52,531 bases of DNA from QHBQ01 sp038230695 (GTDB lineage Bacteria; Chloroflexota; Chloroflexia; QHBQ01). Below, in pieces: positions 41,709 through 50,057 of this stretch; within the stretch, counting starts at the first letter, position 1, and every line of letters begins with the position of its first letter. The notes under the pieces were generated by a model. That model was given only the letters and a program-made list of their open reading frames with translations. It searched no databases and was not told where the DNA came from. Location of the stretch: positions 1 through 52,531 of the forward strand of contig JBBRMT010000004.1 in NCBI GenBank assembly GCA_038230695.1, in the 5' to 3' direction. Made by a program: the position numbers and the translations under genes.

Positions 41709-43829
41709 CTAGCCGCGCACCCGCTTGGTTTTGCTGTTCACGTAGTCAATCATGATGTACTCCCCCAGGTTGTCGGGGCTGACGTAGAAGGCGCGGCCCT
41801 TGTTCAGCTTGCTCATGCGCTGCACGAAGCTGGTGAGGTAGGGGCTTTGCTCCAGCATGAAGGTGTTGATCACGATGCCGTCGCGGGTGCAGCGATTGAC
41901 CTCCTGCAAGGTGAGCATCTCGGTGCGGGCTGAGGGCGGGTATTGGAACTCGGCGTGGCCGTCGGCTTCCAGATGGGCGGTGGGTTCGCCATCTGTGATC
42001 ACGATGATCTGCTTGTTGGCGGTTTTGTGGCGGCCCAGCAGCTTGCGGGCGACGATCAGGCCGTGCTGCAGGTTGGTGCCTTGCGTCCAGTCGTTCCAGG
42101 CCAGCGAGGGTAGCTGATCGGCGTTCAGTTCGGTGGCGGTGGCGCTGAAGCCGACAATGTAGAGGTTGTCGCGGGGGAACTGGCCGCGAATCAGGCTGTT
42201 GAGCGCAAGGGCAACCTTCTTGGCAGCGGCAAAGCAGCCACGCAGCACCATCGAGCGGCTCATGTCCACCATCAGCACGGTGGAGGACTGGGTCATAAGC
42301 TCGGTGCGATATACCTCGAAGTCTTCAGGGGCAAGCTGCAAGGGGCTACCCTTGCCCACCCGCTCCACCCCGTTCATAATCGTCTTACGCAGGTCGAGCA
42401 GGAAGGGGTCGCCGAACTCGTAGCGTTTGGTATCGTCGGTGCGTTCACCACCCACGCCACGTTTCTGCGCCGCATGGTTGCCGAAGCGGTCTTTGCGTAG
42501 CTGGGAGAAGATGTCGTGCAGCGCCTTTTGGCCGATGCGCCGAATGCCACGCGGGGTTAGCTCATAGCGGCCATCCTTCTTTTCGATGTAGCCCGCCTCC
42601 TCCAGCATCTTGGTGATTGATTGCAGTTGGTCGAGACGGTTCTTCATGTCGGGGCCGAGCAGGTCGGCCAGTTGCTCCCTATCTATCTCGCTGAGGTCGC
42701 CGCTGTACTGCGCCTCGCGCATTTGCTCCTCCATCCGATCCATGCCGCGCAACTGGCCCATCAGATCCATGGCCTGATCCAGCGATAGCGACTCGCTGCC
42801 GCTGAAGCGATAGCCATCGGCTTCCATCGGCATCATCATGTCGAGGTACGCGCCCATCTGGGCCAGATCCCAGGCCAGGCGGTCATCCTGCAACAGCTGA
42901 TCCATCATCTGTTGCAACTCGGCGCGTTGCTCGGCGGACATACTGTTCATCATCGCTTGCATCCGCGCCCGCTGCTCCTGCATATACTGCATCAGTTCGT
43001 CGAGGCTGTTTATCTCCGGCGGGAAGAAGTGACCGTGCTTCTCCTTGAACGCCTGGTAATCCGGCTCTATGCCGCTGGCCCGTTGCTGCAACATCTGGTT
43101 GAGGTCCTTGACCATCTCGCGGATGGCGGCAAGGTCTTCGGGGGTCATGTCCTTAATGCTCTGCTGGATACCCTGAAACTGCGCCTGCATCACCTGCTCT
43201 TTGAGCATTTCGAGCAACTCCTGGAACTGCTGGCGGGCATCGGCATCCATGAACTCGTAGTCGGATAGCTGCTGAATCTGGCCGGGGACATCACTCGGTA
43301 GCTGGTTGAGGAAGTCTCGCTTGCGCTGCGCCATCTTCTCCAGCATCTTGCTGAAGTCGGGCTGGTCGCCCTGCTGCTGGCCTTGCTGACCTTGCTGGCC
43401 TTGCTGGCCCTGCTGGCCCTGCTGGCCCTGTTCGCCTTGTTCACCTTGCTGCTGCCCTTGCTGCCCCTGGGGTTGGCTATCAGTTTTCGCTTCGTCAACG
43501 CGACGCTCGATACCACTGCGTTCGGCTTCGACGACTTGCTCCAGCTTCTTGCGGATGTCGTCCATTACCGAATCCATATTGTAGGAACGCTGGCGGGCCT
43601 TGCGCTGTTCGCGCAGGCGTTCCATCATCTGTTGCAAGCCCTCGATTTTCTCGCCGCTCTGGTTCTGCACGCCCCACTGCTGCATTCGGCGCAACGCCCG
43701 CCAGATGTCGCCCTCCTCCAGCAATTCGTCGGACATTTGCTCCATCAGCGCATCGGCATCGAAGGGGTTAATCTCCTGGCTGCCATCCCAATGCGAGTAT
43801 TGGTAGCCGGGGTATCTGCTTTCGCTCAT
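41709..43829 (-). CDS. VWA-domain protein (ChlD/CoxE-like) of a MoxR-VWA system
   Basis: 706 aa, cytoplasmic. Long N-terminal part with helices and a QQGQQG repeat (coded near 43370-43460), acidic Met/Gln-rich middle, and a C-terminal von Willebrand A domain: MIDAS residues in LMVDMSRSM (DxSxS), Thr in WTQGTNLQHG and Asp in VVITDGE-like VITDGEP. VWA proteins of this type work with MoxR AAA ATPases as chaperones in metal or cofactor insertion. The MoxR (45404) is two genes upstream. ATG 43829 chosen; a TTG at 43853 adds 8 residues. Only a weak ribosome site is seen. Confidence 0.85.
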   Translation of the reverse strand: MSESRYPGYQYSHWDGSQEINPFDADALMEQMSDELLEEGDIWRALRRMQQWGVQNQSGEKIEGLQQMMERLREQRKARQRSYNMDSVMDDIRKKLEQVVEAERSGIERRVDEAKTDSQPQGQQGQQQGEQGEQGQQGQQGQQGQQGQQGQQQGDQPDFSKMLEKMAQRKRDFLNQLPSDVPGQIQQLSDYEFMDADARQQFQELLEMLKEQVMQAQFQGIQQSIKDMTPEDLAAIREMVKDLNQMLQQRASGIEPDYQAFKEKHGHFFPPEINSLDELMQYMQEQRARMQAMMNSMSAEQRAELQQMMDQLLQDDRLAWDLAQMGAYLDMMMPMEADGYRFSGSESLSLDQAMDLMGQLRGMDRMEEQMREAQYSGDLSEIDREQLADLLGPDMKNRLDQLQSITKMLEEAGYIEKKDGRYELTPRGIRRIGQKALHDIFSQLRKDRFGNHAAQKRGVGGERTDDTKRYEFGDPFLLDLRKTIMNGVERVGKGSPLQLAPEDFEVYRTELMTQSSTVLMVDMSRSMVLRGCFAAAKKVALALNSLIRGQFPRDNLYIVGFSATATELNADQLPSLAWNDWTQGTNLQHGLIVARKLLGRHKTANKQIIVITDGEPTAHLEADGHAEFQYPPSARTEMLTLQEVNRCTRDGIVINTFMLEQSPYLTSFVQRMSKLNKGRAFYVSPDNLGEYIMIDYVNSKTKRVRG

Positions 43830-43883
43830 ATCAGGTCTCTTTTCTATAACCAAGGTCGGTCTGATTGTATCGGTTTTTAATGC

Positions 43884-44933
43884 TCATCGTAAGGTTGGCG
43901 TTAATGAACTGTGCGGCACCGCTTTGTAGCCCAGATAGCCTGCGTGGCTGATGCCTAGCAGCACCACCATGCCCTGACTTAGATCAGGAAATGCGCTAAT
44001 CATGCTGCCAGTAGGATTACCGATCATTATCGCGCTTAGGGCAGCAGCGTAGGCAACCGCTACCACGATGGTAAAGTAGAACATCTGGATTTTGCTGAGG
44101 TCGAGTTGGGCCATGTTGCCGGTCTCCTCACCCTTGAACATATCAGCAAAGCGGGCATCAGTAGGATTGGAGTAGGTAACTAGCTGGCCTTTCGGCACAA
44201 TGTTCAACTGGTCGAGCTTGTCGGACAGGGTTGCACCGGAAGGCGACGACGTAGCAGGCAGGGGCGTAGCAACTATTGCGGGCAGCCCTGGATTTGCAGC
44301 AGGCGCGGCTTGATTGCCCGCCAGCGGGTCAATCGTCGGGACGATGGGCGTGGATGTTGACGGCAGCCAGGATGGGGGGATGAATTGCGGCGATGCAGCA
44401 ACAGGGTTAGTGAGGGGTGGTTGAACCATTGCCACATCGGGCGCGGTAAGCGCAACCCCACGCTGTCGCGCCAGTATATCCATGTTGTTGTTCATCTGAG
44501 TGGGGTCGGCGGGACTGGTGGTCTTGGTGTTCAAGATCAGTGGCTGCGCTACAAACGAGGTCGCGCTGATGCCCAGCAAGAACCAGACGGTATCGGGAAT
44601 AACGATGTTCAAGGGGGTGGGGAACGCTTTCAGCACGTTCCACTCGGCGCTGGTAAGGAAGGCAGAGAGGATAAGGATGGTCCAGATTATCAGTTGCAAG
44701 CGCGATAGACTCATCTTGTTACGCTCATCAATCAGGATACCAGCCAGCCGACCGGTCATGCCATGCCCCAGTAGAAGCACGAAAGCGGTCAGTAGCGCGG
44801 CATTGAACGCCCAGACGAGCAGGTTATCCTGCTGATTTCTGGTGTATACCCAGGCGAACAGGATCGCCGAGCCAATAATGGCAAGCACGATCAGAAACCC
44901 CAGCCAAGTATGCGGCGACCTCCAGAAACTCAT
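43884..44933 (-). CDS. Membrane protein with internal duplication
   Basis: 349 aa. Two membrane-spanning units share a pattern: SLSRLQLIIWT (76-85) and later VWFLLGISATSF (117-127); then LSKIQMFYFT (279-288) and VVLLGISHAGYL (324-334). The distances LSxxQ to GIS are 45 and 48 residues. Between them is a Pro/Ala/Thr-rich linker (140-235). This points to a duplicated helical hairpin unit. A two-helix N-terminal region (LIVLAIIGSAILFAWVYT, AFNAALLTAFVLLL) comes first. Function unknown; sits between MoxR and VWA genes, which suggests a membrane partner of that system (inference). Confidence 0.75.
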   Translation of the reverse strand: MSFWRSPHTWLGFLIVLAIIGSAILFAWVYTRNQQDNLLVWAFNAALLTAFVLLLGHGMTGRLAGILIDERNKMSLSRLQLIIWTILILSAFLTSAEWNVLKAFPTPLNIVIPDTVWFLLGISATSFVAQPLILNTKTTSPADPTQMNNNMDILARQRGVALTAPDVAMVQPPLTNPVAASPQFIPPSWLPSTSTPIVPTIDPLAGNQAAPAANPGLPAIVATPLPATSSPSGATLSDKLDQLNIVPKGQLVTYSNPTDARFADMFKGEETGNMAQLDLSKIQMFYFTIVVAVAYAAALSAIMIGNPTGSMISAFPDLSQGMVVLLGISHAGYLGYKAVPHSSLTPTLR

Positions 44934-45023
44934 CGTCTGCCTCCTCGCTGCCCCTCCCCCCGCTGGGGCTAAATCTCACCCACAAATTAGAGAAGGGGAG
45001 ATGGTAGTGGCGGAAACCACCCA

Positions 45024-45062
45024 CCACGCGCCGAGTTACTGAGGGTTGGGAGCGTAGCTCCC
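45024..45062. repeat. Inverted partial copy of the TAACTCGGCG repeat
   Basis: Complement of GGGAGCTACGCTCCCAACCC and CAGTAACTCGGCG, matching 11698-11827. Located in the 470-base gap 44934-45403, which also holds a second diverged TAACTCGG unit near 45260 and TCAGCAC heptamers (45366-45395). No gene. Confidence 0.6.
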
Positions 45063-45403
45063 TCTCGCAATTGTACCAGGGCTTATCGCAAGCGTAAGTG
45101 ATACCAACGGTTAGCAGCAGTACGGCTAAAGTTAGCGCGTGATGAACACTCGGCCAACTGGCAAGCGGGCAACATCGCCAATGCGGGCTACCAACGGTGG
45201 GCAGGTAAGCAGCCGATAAGCATGGTAGTATTGCCAGCAAGGGCTACGCCCCCCCCCGCTAACTCGGCCCACCGCGTGTGGTCGTGCGGCAGCGTACAAA
45301 ACGACATTTTTACTTCTGGGTAACGATAAGCCCGCTGGGGCGAGGGGATCGTTGAGGCATCCCCGGCACTCAGCACTCAGCACTCAGCACTCAGCGCTTG
45401 CCG

Positions 45404-46801
45404 CTAGCGGCGATAGCGGGCGCGGCCCTCGGCCTTGTCCTTGTTGAGACGGCGGTTTAGGTGCAGCCCCTCCAGCACAAACTCGACTGCGCTGGCAATG
45501 GCGGCAGGGTTGCCGTGGGCGTTGAGCTTGCTTAGAGCGTTCTTCAGCCCCTCGATGCTCGACGCTTGCTTGACGTACTCCATCGTGGGCATCAGGTCGC
45601 CGGTTTCGATGCGCTGACCTGCCTCGAACCCGCGCACAATGTCCTCGAAGTTGCCAGCATTGAAATAGCGATTGAAGACGTTGAGCACTGCGCCCTGCAT
45701 CAGCTTGTCTACCACCTTTTCCTCACGGCCATCGCCGCTGCTCTCTAGCTCCACCTTGCCCAGCGTGCTGGCGACCACGCTGGGCAGGTCGCTGATGCGC
45801 GGGGCGGCCTGCTTCTCGTTGAGGCGCACGGCGCGGAGCAGCGCGTGACTAATCAGGTTCTCGTAGTTGGCGATACTGACGCGCACGCTCACGCCGCTAC
45901 GCTGGTTGATGTCGGGGCTGCGGCGGGCCAGGTGGGTTAGCTCCGCGACGATCTCTTTCATGTAGGCGGGGACGGCCACGCTGTAGCCGTCGGTGATGTA
46001 CTGTGACGACTCGCGCTCCATGATGTCAATCTCGTGCTGGATGCTGCGCGGATAGTGGGTGCGTATCTCGCTGCCAAAGCGGTCTTTCAGCGGGGTGATG
46101 ATGCGGCCACGGTTGGTGTAATCTTCGGGGTTGGCCGAGGCAATCACGAACAGATCGAGGTCGAGGCGCACCTTGTAGCCGCGAATCTGCACATCGCGCT
46201 CCTCCATAATGTTGAGCATACCAACCTGGATGCGCTCGGCAAGGTCAGGAAGTTCGTTGAGGCAGAATATACCGCGATTGGTGCGCGGCACTAGCCCATA
46301 GTGGATGGTCAGTTCGTCGGAGAGGTAGCGACCCTCAGCCACCTTGATAGGGTCAACCTCGCCAATCAGGTCGGCGATGGTGATGTCGGGGGTGGCGAGC
46401 TTCTCGCCGTAGCGGGCCTCGCGGGGCAGCCAGTCAATCGGCGTATCGTCGCCGCACTCGGCCACAATCTGGCGGCCCAGCGCGGAAACGGGGTTGAAGG
46501 GGTCATCGTTCAGTTCGCTGCCACGGATGACGGGGATCTCTTCATCGAGCAGGTTGATCAGGCTGCGGGCGAGGCGGGTTTTGGCCTGGCCGCGTTCGCC
46601 GAGCATCACAATGTCCTGTCCGGACATGATCGCATTCTCTACCTGGGGGATAACCGTATCCTCATAACCGATGATGCCGGGGAAAATCTCGTTGCCATTG
46701 CGAATCTTCTCAATAAGGTTCTTACGCAACTCCTCCTTGACGCTGAGTGGCTTATAACCTTGCTCTTTCAATTCGCCGAGGGTTTTGGCTGAATGGGCCA
46801 T
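45404..46801 (-). CDS. MoxR-type AAA+ ATPase (magnesium-chelatase ChlI-like)
   Basis: 465 aa. Walker A GERGQAKTR (68-76), Walker B GIFCLNELPDL, sensor 1 VIASANPEDYTNRGRI, arginine region KDRFGSEIRTHYP. C-terminal helices (RRSPDINQRSGVSVRVSIANYE) form the lid. Works with VWA proteins to remodel a client; the client may be the metal-centre protein or the ATPase encoded alongside. Starts with ATG 46801 at the end of a TGAGTTTT repeat leader. Upstream ATPase gene 46943 on the same strand. Confidence 0.9.
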   Translation of the reverse strand: MAHSAKTLGELKEQGYKPLSVKEELRKNLIEKIRNGNEIFPGIIGYEDTVIPQVENAIMSGQDIVMLGERGQAKTRLARSLINLLDEEIPVIRGSELNDDPFNPVSALGRQIVAECGDDTPIDWLPREARYGEKLATPDITIADLIGEVDPIKVAEGRYLSDELTIHYGLVPRTNRGIFCLNELPDLAERIQVGMLNIMEERDVQIRGYKVRLDLDLFVIASANPEDYTNRGRIITPLKDRFGSEIRTHYPRSIQHEIDIMERESSQYITDGYSVAVPAYMKEIVAELTHLARRSPDINQRSGVSVRVSIANYENLISHALLRAVRLNEKQAAPRISDLPSVVASTLGKVELESSGDGREEKVVDKLMQGAVLNVFNRYFNAGNFEDIVRGFEAGQRIETGDLMPTMEYVKQASSIEGLKNALSKLNAHGNPAAIASAVEFVLEGLHLNRRLNKDKAEGRARYRR

Positions 46802-46830
46802 TGTCTTTATTGCTCCCTTCGCTTGTGGAG

Positions 46831-46934
46831 TTCTGAGTTTTGAGTTTTGAGTTTTGAGTTAATGGTCGAATGGTGTAATGTTCTCCCCCCCACTGGAAGG
46901 GGGTTGATATTCTCCCCTCCCGGCGGGAGGGGAA
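46831..46934. repeat. TTTTGAG repeat and TCTCCCC palindromes
   Basis: TGAGTTT units (46831-46860) just upstream of the MoxR start, then TTCTCCCC...GGAAGGGG and TCTCCCCTCCCGGCGGGAGG palindromes (46882-46934). Confidence 0.75.
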
Positions 46935-46942
46935 ACAGCGCT

Positions 46943-47839
46943 TCATAGCTCATGACTGAACTTATCAATCGCCTGGCGCACGAGCGGGATGCCGTGGACA
47001 CCACTGGTGCAGAGGTCGGTAAGGAATTGTTCGCGCTTATCCAGTTCGGCAACAACGCGGGCTTCGCTGAGGCCGGTGCGGGCCGCGATGAGTGGCAAGT
47101 GGGGTTCGAGGGTAAGGTTGTGCTGGTCGCCAGTGCGCTCCCAGCGGGCGAAAAGGTTGAGCTTGAGCTTGCCGTCATCGCCCAGCGAAAGCAGGTGGCC
47201 GGTGGCGACGCGGCGCAGCACCGCATTCGCCCCATATGGCATCTCGTATTCGTCACGGATGGGGCGGCCAGTGCGGTTATTGTACATTCGCACGATGAAC
47301 AGCAGACCGATCTGGGCTAGCTCCTCGTCGGATATGCCAAGCTCGTGACGCAACTGGGCGATTGCTTCCTCAGCGGTGTCGGCGTGCATGGTACCGCCCA
47401 GGCAGTAGCCCTCTAGCTGCAAGGCGAAGGCGCGGCTGGCCTTTGGCCCCCACAGGTAGGTAGGCAGGTGGTTGCTGAACTCGTTGACCAGCAGCCAGGA
47501 GTTGGCGGGCTGACCCTTACCATCCTCCTCGAACTGGAAGCTCTCGTACATCCCACGCATATAGATGCGGCGCTGCTCGGCGGGGATGAAGTCAATGAAG
47601 GCGGTCATGGTGGTGGTCTTGCCCGCCATTGGTGGCTCCGAGGCGAACATCAGGCTGTTGCGCCTCTCGATCATCAGCCAGGCGAGGGCCACCATGCGGG
47701 CGTTCATGCTGCCCGACTCGATAATCTGGATGACACTAAGCGGCACCGGCGGCGACCAGTGGCCGCCCCACCAGCCAAACGGCTCGCTGTAATCGTCGAA
47801 CATTCGATACCTGCTGCTGCGATAATAGTAGCTGTCCAT
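46943..47839 (-). CDS. P-loop ATPase resembling type II/IV secretion ATPases (CpaF-like), partly degenerate
   Basis: 298 aa. A P-loop near residues 67-76 reads SEPPMAGKTT: the Gly-Lys-Thr core is present but the first Gly of GxxxxGKT is Glu68. Later ALQLEGYCLGGTMHADTAEEAIAQLRHELG resembles the His-box of secretion ATPases (TTLHANxxEEAL). N-terminus is Tyr/Arg-rich (DSYYYRSSRYRMFDDY). No membrane segment. ATG 47839 preceded by AAGG. Could power assembly or act as a regulatory ATPase of the MoxR-VWA cluster; not proven. Confidence 0.62.
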   Translation of the reverse strand: MDSYYYRSSRYRMFDDYSEPFGWWGGHWSPPVPLSVIQIIESGSMNARMVALAWLMIERRNSLMFASEPPMAGKTTTMTAFIDFIPAEQRRIYMRGMYESFQFEEDGKGQPANSWLLVNEFSNHLPTYLWGPKASRAFALQLEGYCLGGTMHADTAEEAIAQLRHELGISDEELAQIGLLFIVRMYNNRTGRPIRDEYEMPYGANAVLRRVATGHLLSLGDDGKLKLNLFARWERTGDQHNLTLEPHLPLIAARTGLSEARVVAELDKREQFLTDLCTSGVHGIPLVRQAIDKFSHEL

Positions 47840-47914
47840 GATGACCTTGCCTTTCGCTGAAAGCAAATCACGGGTGTAGGGTCGCCAATATTACATAACT
47901 ACGATAATGCTGTT

Positions 47915-48364
47915 TCATTCTGCCAGGGAGATAGTGGGGAAGGTAGACTGGTCGAACTCGCCAATTGCGCTGGAGCCAAGCTGGTGTAGCCGCGCCTGCA
48001 CCGCCTCGGCATCGCTGATTAGCTTTGCCACATCCACGCCCAGGCAGGAAGGCGCAAAGCCGCGCAGGTAGCCAATGCCCAGGGTCAGCAGCTTGCTGGC
48101 CCCGATGTAGTTGCCGTAGCGCAGGTGGTGGAGCGCCACCCCAACTTGTAGGATACCCTGGTAAAGCTGGCGGATGGGCGTTCGCTCCGCCTTCCAGGCA
48201 TCCTCAAGCGTCTCGTGGCACTGGTAATACTCGCCGCGATTGAACTGGGCAACGCCATGCTGCAGCGCAGCGGGGGGCCGGTCGCCACAGGTGGGGCTAA
48301 GGCCAGCCGTGTCCGCCTGCCAGGTGGTGGGCCGACCATTAAAGGTGGGTGGAAGTTCGGGCAT
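47915..48364 (-). CDS. DUF309 family protein
   Basis: 149 aa. HGVAQFNRGEYYQCHETLEDAWKAERTPIRQLYQGILQVGVALHHLRYGNYIGASKLL is the DUF309 signature, a small helical domain of unknown function, with an N-terminal Pro-rich extension. Promoter at 48402-48430. First gene of the minus-strand MoxR-VWA cluster. Confidence 0.88.
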   Translation of the reverse strand: MPELPPTFNGRPTTWQADTAGLSPTCGDRPPAALQHGVAQFNRGEYYQCHETLEDAWKAERTPIRQLYQGILQVGVALHHLRYGNYIGASKLLTLGIGYLRGFAPSCLGVDVAKLISDAEAVQARLHQLGSSAIGEFDQSTFPTISLAE

Positions 48365-48401
48365 AGGTTATCACCGCACGCGCTACTGTTCGTGCTAACC
48401 C

Positions 48402-48430
48402 AGTATAACAGATTAGCTAAATGCTGACAA
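48402..48430 (-). promoter_or_regulatory. Promoter of the DUF309/ATPase/MoxR/VWA unit
   Basis: Minus strand TTGTCA (48430-48425), 17 bp, TATACT (48407-48402). Confidence 0.8.
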
Positions 48431-48522
48431 GAGAGGCTGTGTTAGAAAGATGATAGAGGTGGGAAAGCTGGCAAGTCTAGCCAACGGATAAACGGAGGCA
48501 GACAACTGACTGTTCAACGAGT

Positions 48523-48551
48523 TTGCAACTTTAGGGCGAACGTGTTATAAT
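48523..48551 (+). promoter_or_regulatory. Promoter of tRNA-Val
   Basis: TTGCAA (48523-48528), 17 bp, TATAAT (48546-48551). Start near 48558, 8 bases before the tRNA. Confidence 0.85.
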
Positions 48552-48565
48552 ATGCGGGCAATTGC

Positions 48566-48639
<74 letters not shown>

Positions 48640-48671
48640 CCCACTTTTGATACTTCCCCACATTCCACACC

Positions 48672-48706
48672 CTGCCCAGCCGCATCAGCGCTGGGCAGTC
48701 TCTTTT
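48672..48706 (+). terminator. Terminator after tRNA-Val
   Basis: CTGCCCAGC (48672-48680), loop CGCATCAGC, GCTGGGCAG (48690-48698), TCTCTTTT. Confidence 0.9.
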
Positions 48707-48757
48707 GCAGATAGTTGGAAAGGTCTACCAGATGGTGAACAGCGCAGGGTTGCCGAG

Positions 48758-49927
48758 GTGAGCGGCAGAGTAGTCGGCGCAAGCGCAGGTCTGGGCTGCC
48801 TGCTGCTTGGCGTGGCGCTCGCTTTCGCCGCGCTGCCACCGATCGGCGCGGGACAGGAGTACAGGCAAACGCTGGGCTGGCTCGACCTCAAGCTGGATGG
48901 GTTGAGCCTTTACTTTGCCTTGCTCGGCCTCGCCACATTGGGGCTGGCGCTGCTGGCAGGGCGATGGGGGGGCATCTGGCAACTGCTACCACTGGCGGCA
49001 ACCTATCTAATCGTGCGCTCATACGCGCTGGGCGAGTGGTCGCTGGCGCTGCGGCTTGCGGCGGAGTTGGGCGCAGTGGTGGTGATGCTGGTTGGGTTGG
49101 GAATGGTGGTTCGCCGAACTCCCTCTCCCAGCCTCCCCCAAAGGGGGAGGGGTCTCTCACCCTCTCCCAGCCTCCCGCAAAGGGGGAGGGGTTGGTTGGC
49201 AACAATGCTGATCGCCTGGGGCATGGTCGGGCTGGCGATCTGTAGCTCGGAGCCGTCGGCGGTGGGGGGCGGGCTGATGCTAGCGGCGGGAGCGGCTCTG
49301 TTGGGCGTGGCGATCAGTGGCACCGAAGCAGGTCGGGATAAATCCCGCCCCTACACCAGTGCCGATGCTGCCGTTGCTCCCACAGCAGGCAATTCGCGTA
49401 GCCTCCAAACAACCCTCATTCAAAACTCAAAACTCAAAACTCAATACTCACCATTCTACCTTCTACCTTCTACCTTCTACCTTCTCCAACTCCCCGCCCT
49501 ATGGCTCTATATACACGCTGCGCTGGGGCGGGGCGAGTTGCTCTACGCTGTGCTAGTGCTGGTCGGCGCGGCGGGGGTGACACTGGGGTTGCTGCGGATG
49601 TGTCCACCAGTGGGTTGGCTCGGCTGGCTGCTGGGGGTGATTGGCGTTGCCGGGTTTGCAGGCAGCGCGGCGCTGGTGGATGGGCTGCTGCGGCCTGCGC
49701 TGGCCGGGCTGGCCGGGCTGCCCGCCTGGGCCGCGCTGCGGGTGCAGCGACTAGATCTGCCTGCGCCACAACCGGATGCAGCGGTGGGCATCGGGCTGCA
49801 AACGGGGCAGAATAGCAGCCTGATGCCGCTGCTGGCAATTGCTTGCGCCTTCGGCTTCGCTCTCGCCCTAGCCTGGCTGCTCTATAGAGTGATTGCGTTG
49901 TTTGCCGCGATGAGACGTGAGCGGTGA
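48758..49927 (+). CDS. Membrane protein with possible antiporter-like (NuoL/M/N) origin; contains intergenic repeats
   Basis: 389 aa, about eight hydrophobic segments. WLDLKLDGLSLYFALLGLATLGLALLAG near residue 40 resembles the start of NuoL/M/N-type antiporter subunits (DGLSLxFxLL), but the charged residues in mid-helices are not visible, so similarity is weak. Two stretches are intergenic repeats kept in frame: PSPSLPQRGRGLSPSPSLPQRG (coded by 49119-49195) and NSKLKTQYSPFYLLPSTFYLL (49417-49488), plus a palindrome at 49331-49353. GTG 48758 is the first start after the tRNA terminator; a TTG at 48647 would overlap it. GGAAAGG lies upstream of a 9-codon frame (48732-48761) that overlaps this GTG. 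Confidence 0.5.
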   Translation: MSGRVVGASAGLGCLLLGVALAFAALPPIGAGQEYRQTLGWLDLKLDGLSLYFALLGLATLGLALLAGRWGGIWQLLPLAATYLIVRSYALGEWSLALRLAAELGAVVVMLVGLGMVVRRTPSPSLPQRGRGLSPSPSLPQRGRGWLATMLIAWGMVGLAICSSEPSAVGGGLMLAAGAALLGVAISGTEAGRDKSRPYTSADAAVAPTAGNSRSLQTTLIQNSKLKTQYSPFYLLPSTFYLLQLPALWLYIHAALGRGELLYAVLVLVGAAGVTLGLLRMCPPVGWLGWLLGVIGVAGFAGSAALVDGLLRPALAGLAGLPAWAALRVQRLDLPAPQPDAAVGIGLQTGQNSSLMPLLAIACAFGFALALAWLLYRVIALFAAMRRER

Positions 49928-50057
49928 GCGCCGTACCTACAAGGTTTCGATGAGCAGTGTTGCGCCTCAGCGGGGCGCGATAAATCTGCACCCCTACGAC
50001 AATACACCATCGTGTGATTAACTGGTATAACAATGAACACTTGCAACTCTCCAAACC

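Noticed and set aside
48732..48761. 9-codon leader peptide ahead of the membrane protein
   Set aside because: Has a GGAAAGG site but no conserved content or attenuator; too little evidence to call.
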